This document shows, in pieces, positions 17,587 to 25,898 of a DNA stretch of 64,000 nucleotides; the first letter of the stretch is position 1; every line of letters starts with the position of its first letter. The notes under the pieces were generated by a model that saw nothing but the letters and a program-made list of their open reading frames with translations, was not told where the DNA came from and made no database searches. A program made the translations under genes and the position numbers. The stretch comes from Schaalia cardiffensis (GTDB lineage: Bacteria; Actinomycetota; Actinomycetes; Actinomycetales; Actinomycetaceae): assembly GCF_016405145.1 (NCBI RefSeq), contig NZ_JAEKIA010000002.1:124001-188000 (forward strand), given 5' to 3'.

Positions 17587-17869
17587 CGGAGGCTTCTCGC
17601 CCCATAAGTGGAGGGGTTGGCGACTTTTGGAGGGGATATAACCCCTCCACTTGTCGTTATCTCCTCCATTTGTTTTGTTGGCGGGGTAGGGCCTCCCTTG
17701 CTTGGCGGGGAGTGCTCAACGAGGGGCAATGCCCAATGCGGCGCCTGCAGTATCGCCCAGCCTTCAGCTCATGAATGCCCTCCCTTCAGCTCGCGAAAGC
17801 CTCACACTCAGTTCGCAAAGGCCCCGCCCTCAGCTCATGGACGCCTCCCTCAGCTCATGAACGCCTCCC
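17544..17869. other. Intergenic region typA to SH3-like gene (convergent)
   Basis: It contains the duplicated typA end, a 13-bp inverted repeat at 17606-17652 and most of a 20-22 bp tandem array at 17764-17889. I see no gene in it. Confidence 0.7.
17606..17652. terminator. 13-bp inverted repeat, probable typA terminator
   Basis: AAGTGGAGGGGTT (17606-17618) and AACCCCTCCACTT (17640-17652) are fully complementary, separated by 21 nt. It lies between convergent genes and is followed by T-rich TTGTCGTTATC, so termination is plausible. Confidence 0.55.
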
Positions 17870-17889
17870 TCAGCTTATGAACGAGGGCG
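17764..17889 (-). repeat. 20-22 bp tandem array echoing the 3' end of the SH3-like gene
   Basis: Six units start with TCAG at 17764, 17786, 17808, 17830, 17850 and 17870 (+ strand). On the minus strand the 17870 unit is TTCATAAGCTGA, the last codons and stop of the SH3-like gene. The downstream units read TTCATGAGCTGA, TCCATGAGCTGA, TTTGCGAACTGA, TTCGCGAGCTGA and TTCATGAGCTGA, so each repeats the gene end with its TGA. Confidence 0.85.
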
Positions 17890-18211
17890 GGGGCGGCACC
17901 TTCTTCCCCGTCACCATCGTCGCCGCCTCTACCCTGACCGGGCCGCGCCGAGTCTCGATCACGACATAATCGAAAGCGGTTTCAAGAAGAGTGCCGAGGG
18001 CATCATGCAGGCCATCGGAGAGACGATATCGGACGACGACGCGTTCACCGGGGCTCCACTTGAGCCACGGCAGGGGAGGTGGAGTCTGATTTGCGTTGTA
18101 CGCGTCTTCGGGAATTGACGCTTTCGGGGCGGGCGCCAAGTTCGGGCAGACGGGCACATCCTCCCGGATCGCAAGGCGATCAGTGCTGTGGGTATGCTCC
18201 TCATGTTTCAT
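17870..18211 (-). CDS. Small SH3-like domain protein (acetyltransferase-associated type)
   Basis: This 113-aa protein has the core WSPGERVVVRYRLSDGLHDA, a central LLETAFDYVVIET, and an end VRVEAATMVTGKKVPPPP. In many Actinobacteria this SH3-like domain occurs next to fdxA, often at the N-terminus of a GNAT acetyltransferase; here it stands alone. It is divergent from fdxA with a 51-bp spacer. ATG 18211 is preceded at 7 nt by TATTAT, so the mRNA is predicted to be leaderless. The C-terminal codons and stop are part of a tandem repeat array. The molecular role is unknown. Confidence 0.7.
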   Translation of the reverse strand: MKHEEHTHSTDRLAIREDVPVCPNLAPAPKASIPEDAYNANQTPPPLPWLKWSPGERVVVRYRLSDGLHDALGTLLETAFDYVVIETRRGPVRVEAATMVTGKKVPPPPSFIS

Positions 18212-18218
18212 GAGGGCG

Positions 18219-18224
18219 ATAATA
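18219..18224 (-). promoter_or_regulatory. -10 box, leaderless start of SH3-like gene
   Basis: TATTAT on the minus strand, 7 nt before ATG 18211. It lies in the divergent spacer shared with fdxA. Confidence 0.6.
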
Positions 18225-18262
18225 AAGCCAGAGTATTCACCCGACCCCGTCAAGGAGGAGTC

Positions 18263-18586
18263 ATGACCTATGTCATCGCGCAGCCCTGCGTCGATGTGAA
18301 GGATCGCGCGTGCGTCGATGAGTGCCCCGTCGATTGCATTTACGAAGGGGCCCGCACGCTCTACATTCATCCCGAAGAATGCGTCGACTGCGGTGCCTGC
18401 GAGCCGGTGTGCCCGACCGAGGCGATCTTCTACGAGGATGATCTTCCTGAGCAGTGGTCGGATTACTATCGTGCGAATGTCGACTTCTTTAAGGATCTCG
18501 GCTCCCCGGGAGGTGCCCAGAGGACCGGAGCTCAGGACTTCGACGATGAGATGATCGCTGCCCTTCCCCCGCAGAACGCGCAATAA
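18263..18586 (+). CDS. fdxA: Seven-iron ferredoxin
   Basis: FdxA is a soluble electron carrier with one [3Fe-4S] and one [4Fe-4S] cluster. The cysteine pattern is CVDVKDRACVDECPVDCIYE, then CVDCGACEPVCPTEAI. The C-terminal extension of about 50 residues is typical of the actinobacterial 7Fe type, and 107 aa is the usual length. ATG 18263 has a strong AAGGAGGAG 2-3 nt upstream. dapC follows after 16 nt, so the two probably form an operon, an arrangement common in Actinobacteria. Confidence 0.96.
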   Translation: MTYVIAQPCVDVKDRACVDECPVDCIYEGARTLYIHPEECVDCGACEPVCPTEAIFYEDDLPEQWSDYYRANVDFFKDLGSPGGAQRTGAQDFDDEMIAALPPQNAQ

Positions 18587-18602
18587 GACGAAGTCATTTG
18601 TC

Positions 18603-19745
18603 ATGACTGCTCTTCCCCGTCCGCTCGCCCTTCCCGAGTTCCCCTGGAACCTCCTCACCCCCGTGAAGGAATTGGCGAACTCGCACCCCGATGGGATCTG
18701 CGATCTTTCCGTCGGAACCCCGGTCGACCCGACACCGCAGTTCATTCGTGATGCGCTTGTCGAAGCCTCTGACGCACACGGGTACCCCAGTGTCATCGGC
18801 ACCCGGCAGCTGAGGGAGGCGATCCTCGCCTGGGGTGCGCGTAGGCGCATGACGGATGTCGGAGTAGAGGGCGTCATCCCGACGATCGGCTCGAAGGAAG
18901 CGGTTGCCTGGTTCCCGACTCTCCTGGGTGTTCGCCCAGGCGACACCGTTCTCGTTCCCGAGGTCGCTTACCCAACCTATGACATTGGCGCGCGCCTGGC
19001 CGGCGCGACTCCGGTACCGGTCGATCCGACTCGGCCCGACACTTGGCCCGATGCCGCCCTCGTCTTCCTCAACTCCCCAGGCAATCCTGACGGCCACGTC
19101 CTGTCCATCCCTCAACTCCGGGCCGCTCTCGCCTGGGCGCGAGAACACGAGGCCGTCATCATCTCCGACGAGTGTTACGCCGCGCTCCCATGGACGACGC
19201 CGTGGATCCACGAGGGCGTGCCCTCGATCCTCGATGAGGCAGTGTGCGAGGGCGACCCGAGTGGGGTCATCGTCTTGTACTCCTTGTCGAAGCAGTCGAA
19301 TCTCGCCGGATACCGTGCGGCTGTGGCCTACGGCGATCCGGCGCTCATCGCGCAAGTCGTTGAGCTGCGTAAACACTCGGGGCTCATGGTGCCCACCCCG
19401 GTTCAGCATGCAATGACTCTCGCACTTGCCGATGATGAGCACGTCGAAGCTCAGCGGAGGGTGTATGAGGCGAGGCGGGACATGCTCCTTGAAGCGGTGG
19501 AGTCCCTCGGCCTCGTCAACGATCCCAACTCTGCTGCGGGCCTGTACCTGTGGGTCGCTAAGCCGGGCAATTCGGACTCGTGGGCACTGGTGAACGCTTG
19601 TGCTGAACTGGGTATCCTCGTGGCTCCGGGTGATTTCTACGGCGAGGCCGCCAAAGGACGCGTCCGCATTGCCCTGACGGCGAGTGATGAGAGGATCCGA
19701 GCTGCTTGCGAGCGCTTGCGGGCCGCGGGTCCACTCCTTGGATGA
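18603..19745 (+). CDS. dapC: Succinyldiaminopimelate aminotransferase
   Basis: This class I/II PLP aminotransferase of 380 aa is the actinobacterial DapC type, which converts N-succinyl-2-amino-6-oxopimelate with glutamate to N-succinyl-LL-diaminopimelate. The PLP lysine is in SLSKQSNLAGYRAAV, with NSPGNPDGH and ISDECYAALPW as cofactor-site motifs, and VGTPVDPTPQFI near the start is characteristic. It lies directly after fdxA, as in other Actinobacteria. Together with dapD at 21.5-22.5 kb it represents the succinylase branch of lysine/meso-DAP synthesis. Confidence 0.92.
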   Translation: MTALPRPLALPEFPWNLLTPVKELANSHPDGICDLSVGTPVDPTPQFIRDALVEASDAHGYPSVIGTRQLREAILAWGARRRMTDVGVEGVIPTIGSKEAVAWFPTLLGVRPGDTVLVPEVAYPTYDIGARLAGATPVPVDPTRPDTWPDAALVFLNSPGNPDGHVLSIPQLRAALAWAREHEAVIISDECYAALPWTTPWIHEGVPSILDEAVCEGDPSGVIVLYSLSKQSNLAGYRAAVAYGDPALIAQVVELRKHSGLMVPTPVQHAMTLALADDEHVEAQRRVYEARRDMLLEAVESLGLVNDPNSAAGLYLWVAKPGNSDSWALVNACAELGILVAPGDFYGEAAKGRVRIALTASDERIRAACERLRAAGPLLG

Positions 19746-19779
19746 ATCCAGATTTCTCTCGCAATCGAGATATCGCGAG

Positions 19780-19785
19780 TATAGG
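19780..19785 (+). promoter_or_regulatory. Candidate -10 box for gltA
   Basis: TATAGG lies about 90 nt before the gltA start, just after an imperfect CTCGC/GCGAG dyad. Confidence 0.3.
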
Positions 19786-19876
19786 GTGATGAACAGCTGG
19801 ACTTTCGTCCCGAGGCGGAGCTGAAGCTTTGGACCTCGCCAGTGGGGCCTCACCCCGCCACGTGAAGGGAGAAAAC

Positions 19877-21205
19877 ATGACGGAAGAACAGGTTCCCGCC
19901 GTTCGCCCAGATGGCATCCTCACTCTCGGGGAATCCAAGATCGTGCTGCCCCGAGTTACCGCCTCCGTAGGAAACGATGGTCTTGGTGTTTCCCGACTCC
20001 TCGCTGAGGGCAAGACCGTCACTCTCGACCCGGGATACACGAACACGGCCTCGTGCGAATCAGCGATCACCTTCATTGACGGCGATAAGGGGATCCTGCG
20101 CTACCGGGGCTACCCGATTGAACAGCTCGCGAAGAACTCGAGCTTCCTGGAAGTCGCCTACCTCCTGATTTACGGGGAGCTTCCCGACGCCGCGACCCTG
20201 GAATCCTTCATCCGCAGCATCCAACGCCACCGCCTCCTGCACGAGGATTTCAAAGCATTCTTCACGGCCTTCCCGCACCGCGGACACCCGATGGCGATCC
20301 TCCAGGCTGGGATTGCGGGTCTGGCCACCTATTACGAGGACACCCTCGATCCTCGCGACTCGAAACAACTCGACACCGCCCTTGTCCTCCTTCTTGCGAA
20401 GGTGCCGACGATGATCAGCTACATTGCGAAGCGGGCGGCAGGTCTGCCTCTCCTGTACCCGGATTCGGCGCGTGGCTACACCGAAGACTTCATCCGCATG
20501 ACCTTCGGCATGCCCTATCAGGCCTACGACATTGATCCGGCACTGGTGCGCGCCCTCGACATGCTGCTTATCTTGCATGCCGATCATGAGCAGAACTGCT
20601 CAACCTCGACTGTGCGCCTCGTGGGCAGTTCGCAGGCGAATCTGTATGCCTCGGTCGCGGCCGGCGTTGGCGCTCTCGCAGGTCCTCTCCATGGCGGAGC
20701 GAACGAAGCCGTTTTGCGGATGCTCCACCAGATTCGCGACACAGGGGAGCCGGTCCAGAGTTTTGTCGACAAGGTGAAGTCGAAGGCCGAGGGCGTGCGC
20801 CTCATGGGTTTTGGCCACCGCGTCTACAAGAACTACGATCCGCGAGCTGCCCTCGTGAAGGAGACCGCCCACGAGGTCCTGTCTCGCCTGGGCAAGCGCG
20901 ATGAACTCCTTGATATTGCGATGGAACTTGAGGATATCGCTTTGAATGATGACTACTTCAAGGCTCGCAAGCTCTATCCGAACGTGGACTTCTACACGGG
21001 CCTGATCTATTCGGCGATGGGATTCCCGACGAAGATGTTCACCCCGCTCTTTGCACTCGGTCGCCTGCCTGGCTGGATCTCCCAGTACGTTGAGATGACG
21101 ACAGACCCGGCCACGAAGATCGGGCGGCCCCGCCAGGTGTATGTCGGTGAGGTCGAACGCGACTACGTGCCTTTGCGCATGCGCACCCCGCGCCTCAGTG
21201 TTTGA
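19877..21205 (+). CDS. gltA: Citrate synthase
   Basis: Type II citrate synthase, which condenses oxaloacetate and acetyl-CoA. Catalytic-site sequences are present: LHADHEQNCSTSTVR, GPLHGGANEAVLRML and MGFGHRVYKNYDPRA. The N-terminal beta-domain (NTASCESAITFIDGDKGILR) is that of the hexameric bacterial form. At 442 aa it is full length. ATG 19877 follows GAAGGGAGAAAAC. The last codons (RLSV, stop) are repeated twice downstream as CCTCAGTGTTTGAGG-like units. Confidence 0.97.
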   Translation: MTEEQVPAVRPDGILTLGESKIVLPRVTASVGNDGLGVSRLLAEGKTVTLDPGYTNTASCESAITFIDGDKGILRYRGYPIEQLAKNSSFLEVAYLLIYGELPDAATLESFIRSIQRHRLLHEDFKAFFTAFPHRGHPMAILQAGIAGLATYYEDTLDPRDSKQLDTALVLLLAKVPTMISYIAKRAAGLPLLYPDSARGYTEDFIRMTFGMPYQAYDIDPALVRALDMLLILHADHEQNCSTSTVRLVGSSQANLYASVAAGVGALAGPLHGGANEAVLRMLHQIRDTGEPVQSFVDKVKSKAEGVRLMGFGHRVYKNYDPRAALVKETAHEVLSRLGKRDELLDIAMELEDIALNDDYFKARKLYPNVDFYTGLIYSAMGFPTKMFTPLFALGRLPGWISQYVEMTTDPATKIGRPRQVYVGEVERDYVPLRMRTPRLSV

Positions 21206-21261
21206 GGGCCTCAGTGTTTGAGGCGTGCATTCGCGCAGCTCCCGCGCCTCAATGCCTGAGG
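21193..21261 (+). repeat. Echo of the gltA 3' end with its stop codon
   Basis: CCTCAGTGTTTGAGG occurs at 21193-21207 (containing the gltA TGA) and 21209-21223. A variant, CCTCAATGCCTGAGG, is at 21247-21261. Each is also a small CCTCA/TGAGG hairpin. Confidence 0.85.
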
Positions 21262-21517
21262 CGCGTAGAGGTGTGACTGTCCACAAGTCGAACGTTGTGC
21301 CTTGGATCCTTGAGGAAAGCCCAGGTCAGAGTTTGAATCGTCCGACTTGTGCACGCTTGATGTCCGACTTGTGCCCCTCAGCCGGGGCTTGACACAAACA
21401 GCTGCAGGGGACAGGCAGTTCTCAGGGGCGAGCAGTGCAGGGCAGAGACAGCTCTAGGGGACAGTCAGCTCTGATCTGAGGGACAGGAAGCTCTACGCCA
21501 GGCAGTGCTGTGGCACT
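21206..21517. other. Intergenic region gltA/dapD (convergent), repeat-rich
   Basis: There is no gene. It includes the gltA 3' echoes, two copies of TCCGACTTGTGC (near 21338 and 21362), and degenerate GGGACAGtCAGCTCT phrases from about 21408 to 21500. Confidence 0.65.
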
Positions 21518-22501
21518 TCAGATGTGGGGGCTCGCATCCTCGGGAATCTCAATACTCTTGCCGCCACGGGACAAAGCCTCAATCCGGCCCGACTGCGAAT
21601 TACGGCGGAACAAGACATTCGACGCGCCAGCTAGCGTGCGCGCCGGAACGCACGGTGGTTCAGCGAAAAGACCATGTGCACCGGGTACGACACCACCGGC
21701 CTTCATCACCGCGACTTTCGCCCCTGCCGTGAGGAAGAGTCCGGCTTCAACAACGCAGTCATCGCCCAAAGGAATCCCCAGACCTGAATTCGCGCCGAGA
21801 AGGCAGCGCTTACCGAGGCGGACCCGGTTGCGACCGTCGCCGGAAAGGGTCCCCATCGTCGAGGCGCCGCCGCCGACATCTGAGCCATCATCAATGACGA
21901 CGCCCTGAGAGATACGCCCCTCAACAGTGCAGCGTCCAAGAGTGCCCGCGTTGTAGTTGACGAAAGCGGCGTGCATGACGCTCGTTCCTTCCGCAAGGTA
22001 TGCGCCTAAACGAACCTTCGCGCCATCTGCGATGCGCACTCCTTCGGGGACGACATAGTGGACCATTGCGGGGAACTTGTCGACGGAGAGCACCACGACG
22101 GGGTGACCGAGTGCGGCGCGCAGACGAAGGCGGGTCTCTTCGAAGCCCTCGGCGGCGCAGGGGCCCTGAGCGGTCCACACGACATTGGGAAGACGCGACA
22201 CGATGCCGTCAAGGTTAATCGTATTGGGCTTGACCAGACGGTGGGAGAGAAGGTGGAGACGCAGGTAAGTGTCGGCTGTGGACTGGGGGCGGTCGCCGAG
22301 GTCGGCTTTACAGGTGACGACCGTCGTGCGGACCTGGCGGGCGTCGTCTTGACCTTGCATTGCTGTGAGCGTTTCAAGCAGATCGCCATCCTCGCCGGGC
22401 ATCATCGTTCCGAGGTGGGGGCGCGGATACCAGACGTCCAGGGTCTCGCCGTCCATCGTGACGGTCGCCAGGCCGATTCCCCATGCAAGAGTCATGTCCA
22501 T
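21518..22501 (-). CDS. dapD: 2,3,4,5-tetrahydropyridine-2,6-dicarboxylate N-succinyltransferase
   Basis: Actinobacterial-type DapD uses succinyl-CoA to succinylate tetrahydrodipicolinate, committing it to the four-step route to LL-DAP. The N-terminal half (LAWGIGLATVTMDGETLDVW) is specific to this subtype. The left-handed beta-helix with hexapeptide repeats follows (VVIDDGSDVGGGASTMGTL, GANSGLGIPLGDDCVVEAG). ATG 22501 gives 327 aa and is preceded at 7 nt by TAGGAT, so a leaderless mRNA is predicted; an upstream in-frame ATG would add 17 unlikely residues. Confidence 0.95.
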   Translation of the reverse strand: MDMTLAWGIGLATVTMDGETLDVWYPRPHLGTMMPGEDGDLLETLTAMQGQDDARQVRTTVVTCKADLGDRPQSTADTYLRLHLLSHRLVKPNTINLDGIVSRLPNVVWTAQGPCAAEGFEETRLRLRAALGHPVVVLSVDKFPAMVHYVVPEGVRIADGAKVRLGAYLAEGTSVMHAAFVNYNAGTLGRCTVEGRISQGVVIDDGSDVGGGASTMGTLSGDGRNRVRLGKRCLLGANSGLGIPLGDDCVVEAGLFLTAGAKVAVMKAGGVVPGAHGLFAEPPCVPARTLAGASNVLFRRNSQSGRIEALSRGGKSIEIPEDASPHI

Positions 22502-22508
22502 GTGAAGA

Positions 22509-22514
22509 ATCCTA
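22509..22514 (-). promoter_or_regulatory. -10 box of dapD, leaderless start
   Basis: TAGGAT on the minus strand, with a 7-nt spacer (TCTTCAC) and then ATG 22501. There is no Shine-Dalgarno sequence. Confidence 0.65.
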
Positions 22515-22756
22515 ATTCGGAGCCCGGGGGAGGGGGAGCCCGTTTCGTGCATCCGTGCCCGGGGATGCTCTTCACCTGCAGTCTGGTAGAGCGTATTCTC
22601 CCCCGCACAATGTCGCGCAGCCCGGCAATGCTCGGCACTTGCCCGCGTGAGAGCTCTACTTACCGACGGTATGCACTTGTTCGTGTCGAGGGCGAGCTCT
22701 CCGTTTCTTCTGCGTCTGAGAGCGTCGAAGAAGAGCCGACGCTGTCCTCTATCCCT

Positions 22757-23449
22757 CTACTCTCGCGAAGGGGTCCTCCGGCGAAAATCCCACAGATCCG
22801 GCCAGAACACGCCAAGCTCCGAAGCGAGTTCACGCAACAGAGGCAAAGAAATGCCAACGACGGAGTGATGATCGCCCTCGACCCCCGTGATGAAGGGGCC
22901 ACCGAGGCCATCAATCGTGAAAGAACCGGCGACGCGCAGCGGTTCACCCGAGGCGATGTAGGCCTCGATCTCCTCGTCGCTGATCTGCCCGAAGTGAACG
23001 ACTGTCGAGGCTGAACGCGAGAGAGCAGACTCAAGGGCGTAAGAGCCATCCTCTTGGCGTCTCAGGAGACTGAGCGCGTGTCCGGTCCACAAAGTCGCCG
23101 CGCTTCCCCGCATTTCCCGGATCCTCTCGCGCGCGATTTCGGGCAGATGAGGTTTACCGACCATGCGCCCGTTGATCTCGAGCATCGAATCGCAGCCGAC
23201 CAGAAGGAGAGAATCTGCCCCTTCCTCGTCGAGCAAGGCGTCAGAGGTGAGCGTCGAGGTGACGGCGTCTCGTTTTGCACAGGCGAGGGCGACAATTTGT
23301 TCATCAGCGCTGGGGGAGGGCGAGTGGGCCTTCACGGATTCGAGCACGGCATCTTCATCGACCTCAGAGACCCTGACGATGGGAGTGATTCCTGCAGCGA
23401 GGAGGGTGGAGAGTCGAGCCGGGGACTTGGAGGCGAGGAGGAGTCGCAT
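22757..23449 (-). CDS. maf: Maf-family nucleotide pyrophosphatase
   Basis: Maf proteins hydrolyse non-canonical or modified nucleoside triphosphates to monophosphates. The start MRLLLASKSPARLSTLLAAG carries the S-x-S/R substrate loop, with VGCDSMLEINGRMVGKP and GPFITGVEGDHHSVVGISL as further family motifs. It has 230 aa. ATG 23449 is chosen by homology; longer in-frame readings start inside the repeat array upstream. GACAAT lies 6 nt before the ATG, suggesting a leaderless mRNA. It is divergent from the cyclase gene. Confidence 0.92.
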   Translation of the reverse strand: MRLLLASKSPARLSTLLAAGITPIVRVSEVDEDAVLESVKAHSPSPSADEQIVALACAKRDAVTSTLTSDALLDEEGADSLLLVGCDSMLEINGRMVGKPHLPEIARERIREMRGSAATLWTGHALSLLRRQEDGSYALESALSRSASTVVHFGQISDEEIEAYIASGEPLRVAGSFTIDGLGGPFITGVEGDHHSVVGISLPLLRELASELGVFWPDLWDFRRRTPSRE

Positions 23450-23455
23450 GAGGCT

Positions 23456-23461
23456 ATTGTC
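23456..23461 (-). promoter_or_regulatory. -10-like box of maf
   Basis: GACAAT on the minus strand, 6 nt before ATG 23449. Confidence 0.4.
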
Positions 23462-23571
23462 CCTGAAAGCCCCGGCCCTGTGCCAAGAGGGACTCTTCGT
23501 GACCGAGAGCTCTTTATCTTGCACGAGGTGAAGGCAGGATGTTCGAGCCGATGCTCGAAACAAGGGAGGCC

Positions 23572-23721
23572 GTGAGTGCTTCGCAGGGGAGGGGCCGTGA
23601 GGGCTTCGGAAGGAGGAGTCCGCGAGCACTTCGCGAGGAAAAGCCTGGGCATGCTGCGCAGGGGAGAGGCTGTGAGTGCTTCGCAGGGAAGAACCTGAGA
23701 GTGCTTGATACGGAGGAAAGG
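23572..23721 (+). repeat. Six 25-bp tandem units
   Basis: Exactly 25-bp spaced units open with GTGAGTGCTTCGCAGGGG-like sequence at 23572, 23597, 23622, 23647, 23672 and 23697. They are degenerate (roughly 60-85% alike by eye). The sequence is private to this spacer. Confidence 0.9.
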
Positions 23722-23830
23722 TGAAAACAAAGAAGAGAAGCTCAACGTGATGTAGGCTACTAAGCTGGTATTCGCTGCGGTTCCGCTCACGTTGTTTTCG
23801 GATCTCATTGGAAGGAGGGGCATCGAACAT

Positions 23831-24871
23831 ATGGGAGTCTCGTCGGCTCAAGATGACATTGAGAATTACGAACTTGAACATCAGACGGTCACGAGTTATG
23901 TTCCGCGCCTCCTTGGAGGGCCGCTGACGACCAGTGCTCGAATGCTCGCCGAAAGCACGGGGACCACGATCGAACGCGTCAACGACTATTGGGTCTCAAT
24001 GGGTTTTCAACGCCCCGAACCCGATGAACGTGTCTTCACCGAGCGTGATATCGAGGTATTCACCACCTGGAATGGGCTCGTTGACTCCGGCGCAATCGAC
24101 CTCGCGACAAGTCGCTCACTCCTGAGAGCGAATTCGCATCTCGCGGACCGTTTGAGCCTGTGGCAATTCGAAGCCCTCGTTGAAGATGCGATTCGCAGGC
24201 TCGGCCTTGATGATACGACTGCCCGCATGTACGTCATCGACCACATGCGGGACAGTGTCCACGCCTTCGAGGGAATGCTCTTGCATTCGTGGCGCCGTCA
24301 AATGGAAGCCCTTCTCGTCCGCCTCGACAAGGAGGTTGCTCAGCGCGGACACGAGGACTCCCGTACGCGCTTTCCGCTGAACCGTTCCCTCGGTTTCGTT
24401 GACATGGTGTCCTACACCTCATCTTCGACGATTCTGGGAGGCGCGCTCGTGGACCTCATTGAGAGATTCGAAGAAGAATCGCGCCTGGCTGTCACGGAGG
24501 CGGGCGGCAGGATCGTCAAAACAATCGGAGATGCCGTCTTGTATATTGCCGACGATCTTGCGACAGGGATGAAGGTCGCGACCTCTTTGATCGAGCGTCT
24601 CAGCGCAGACGACACGATCCTGCCCGTTCGAGCGTCCTTCGTGCGAGGGGACGTGTTCTCGCGTTCAGGGGATGTCTTCGGTCCGACGGTCAACCTTGCT
24701 TCTCGACTGGTGGACATTGCTCCGGTGGGGAAAATCCTCACCGATCCAGCCACAGCAGCCGCGATCGCTGCAGGCAAAGCAGGAAACGGATACGTGCTCG
24801 AAGATTTCCCCTCCGCTGAATTGCGGGGCTTCGGGCAGGTCACGCCCTATGTCCTCTCCTCTCGCGATTGA
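23831..24871 (+). CDS. Class III adenylate/guanylate cyclase with N-terminal regulatory domain
   Basis: This 346-aa cyclase makes a cyclic nucleotide from ATP or GTP. The N-terminal ~165 residues form an all-helical domain resembling the autoinhibitory domain of mycobacterial Rv1264-type cyclases. The catalytic domain has both metal-binding aspartates (GFVDMVSYTS near 190, KTIGDAVLYI near 233) and the transition-state Asn/Arg (TVNLASRL near 287-291). The protein ends ELRGFGQVTPYVL and has no membrane segment. ATG 23831 follows GGAAGGAGGGG. A response-regulator gene begins 154 bp downstream. Substrate preference is not decided from sequence. Confidence 0.88.
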   Translation: MGVSSAQDDIENYELEHQTVTSYVPRLLGGPLTTSARMLAESTGTTIERVNDYWVSMGFQRPEPDERVFTERDIEVFTTWNGLVDSGAIDLATSRSLLRANSHLADRLSLWQFEALVEDAIRRLGLDDTTARMYVIDHMRDSVHAFEGMLLHSWRRQMEALLVRLDKEVAQRGHEDSRTRFPLNRSLGFVDMVSYTSSSTILGGALVDLIERFEEESRLAVTEAGGRIVKTIGDAVLYIADDLATGMKVATSLIERLSADDTILPVRASFVRGDVFSRSGDVFGPTVNLASRLVDIAPVGKILTDPATAAAIAAGKAGNGYVLEDFPSAELRGFGQVTPYVLSSRD

Positions 24872-25013
24872 AGACGAGCTTTTTCTCTCCCCGGGGTGGA
24901 CTTGAGAAGCGCCTTCCTTTTGTCTTTCTCCTCCCTGTGATACCCCTGATGAAGTGAGCGTGAGGGGCTCCTCGCAATGGTCAAGGAACATGAAAGAAAT
25001 AATCTTGAAAGGG

Positions 25014-25019
25014 TATGAT
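25014..25019 (+). promoter_or_regulatory. -10 box of the response regulator gene, leaderless GTG start
   Basis: TATGAT is followed by 6 nt and the GTG at 25026. The surrounding 40 bp are AT-richer than the region. No Shine-Dalgarno sequence. Confidence 0.6.
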
Positions 25020-25025
25020 CTTCGT

Positions 25026-25700
25026 GTGACTACTGTTCTCCTCGTCGAAGATGATCCCGCGATCTCCGAACCCCTGGCCCGCGCTCTCGGTCGTGAGGGC
25101 TACGAGGTTCGCGCCCACGGCACCGGCCGGGGCGCCCTCGCCGAGGTTGAAGGGGCTGACCTCGTTGTCCTCGACCTCGGTCTTCCTGATATCGATGGCC
25201 TTGAAGTTGCGCGCGAGATCCGCGCCTGCGGCAAAACAGTGCCGATCCTGATCCTCACTGCCCGCACCGACGAGGTCGATATGGTGGTCGGCTTGGACGC
25301 GGGCGCCGACGACTACGTGACAAAGCCCTTCCGACTTGCTGAACTCCTCGCCCGAGTCCGCGCACTGCTTCGTCGGACGAGCACAGAAGTCAACGATTCT
25401 GAACTCAGCGCCCAGGACGTGCGCATGGATGTTGCCGCTCACCGCGCTTTCTCCGGCGACCGGGAGCTTCAACTCACCGCAAAGGAATTCGAGTTGCTTC
25501 GTGTTCTCCTGCGCGCAGCCGGGAGCGTCGTTGAACGCGAGACCCTCATGCGTGAAGTCTGGGGCTCCGATCCGACAGGCTCAACGAAGACTCTCGATAT
25601 GCATGTGTCCTGGCTGCGACGCAAACTCGGAGACGACGCGACGAGCCCGCACTACATCACGACTGTTCGAGGAATGGGCTTCCGCTTCGAGTTGCGCTGA
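25026..25700 (+). CDS. OmpR/PhoB-family response regulator
   Basis: This 224-aa DNA-binding response regulator has a receiver domain with the acidic pair VEDD, phospho-acceptor Asp near residue 50 (VVLDLGLPDIDG), LTAR, and the conserved Lys near 99 (VTKPFRLAELL). A winged-helix C-terminal domain follows (LTAKEFELLRVLLRAAGS, then TVRGMGFRFEL). GTG 25026 gives the normal start MTTVLLVEDD. The cognate histidine kinase gene follows, separated by about 200 bp containing a perfect hairpin, so kinase expression may be attenuated relative to the regulator or driven separately. The target genes are unknown. Confidence 0.93.
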   Translation: MTTVLLVEDDPAISEPLARALGREGYEVRAHGTGRGALAEVEGADLVVLDLGLPDIDGLEVAREIRACGKTVPILILTARTDEVDMVVGLDAGADDYVTKPFRLAELLARVRALLRRTSTEVNDSELSAQDVRMDVAAHRAFSGDRELQLTAKEFELLRVLLRAAGSVVERETLMREVWGSDPTGSTKTLDMHVSWLRRKLGDDATSPHYITTVRGMGFRFELR

Positions 25701-25740
25701 ACACTCGCATCAGGGGCCAGCCTCTCGCCATCTCCCACAC

Positions 25741-25771
25741 CTACCCGCGTCGCCTCTCTAGACGCGGGTAG
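25741..25771 (+). terminator. Perfect 11-bp hairpin between regulator and kinase genes
   Basis: CTACCCGCGTC (25741-25751), 9-nt loop, GACGCGGGTAG (25761-25771). A TAGATA at 25776-25781 just after it could be the -10 of a kinase promoter. There is no T tract. Confidence 0.5.
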
Positions 25772-25898
25772 CCTGTAGATAGAGCCGTGAGCCCTCGGAC
25801 AAGTGGGGCCAGGCCCGAAAATCACAGCCCTCGAAGGCAGGTTCACGCCTGAGGCAGAGCAGGTTCTTCTGACATCGGATCACGAGGAAAGAGGAGAT

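Larger units (their letters stand above)
23450..23830. other. Divergent region maf/cyclase with 25-bp array
   Basis: No gene is seen. It contains six tandem 25-bp units (23572-23721) and then AT-richer sequence leading to the cyclase ribosome binding site GGAAGGAGGGG. Confidence 0.65.

Noticed and set aside
18594-19853. A 419-codon antisense frame over dapC
   Set aside because: It is a shadow of dapC and no motif was found.
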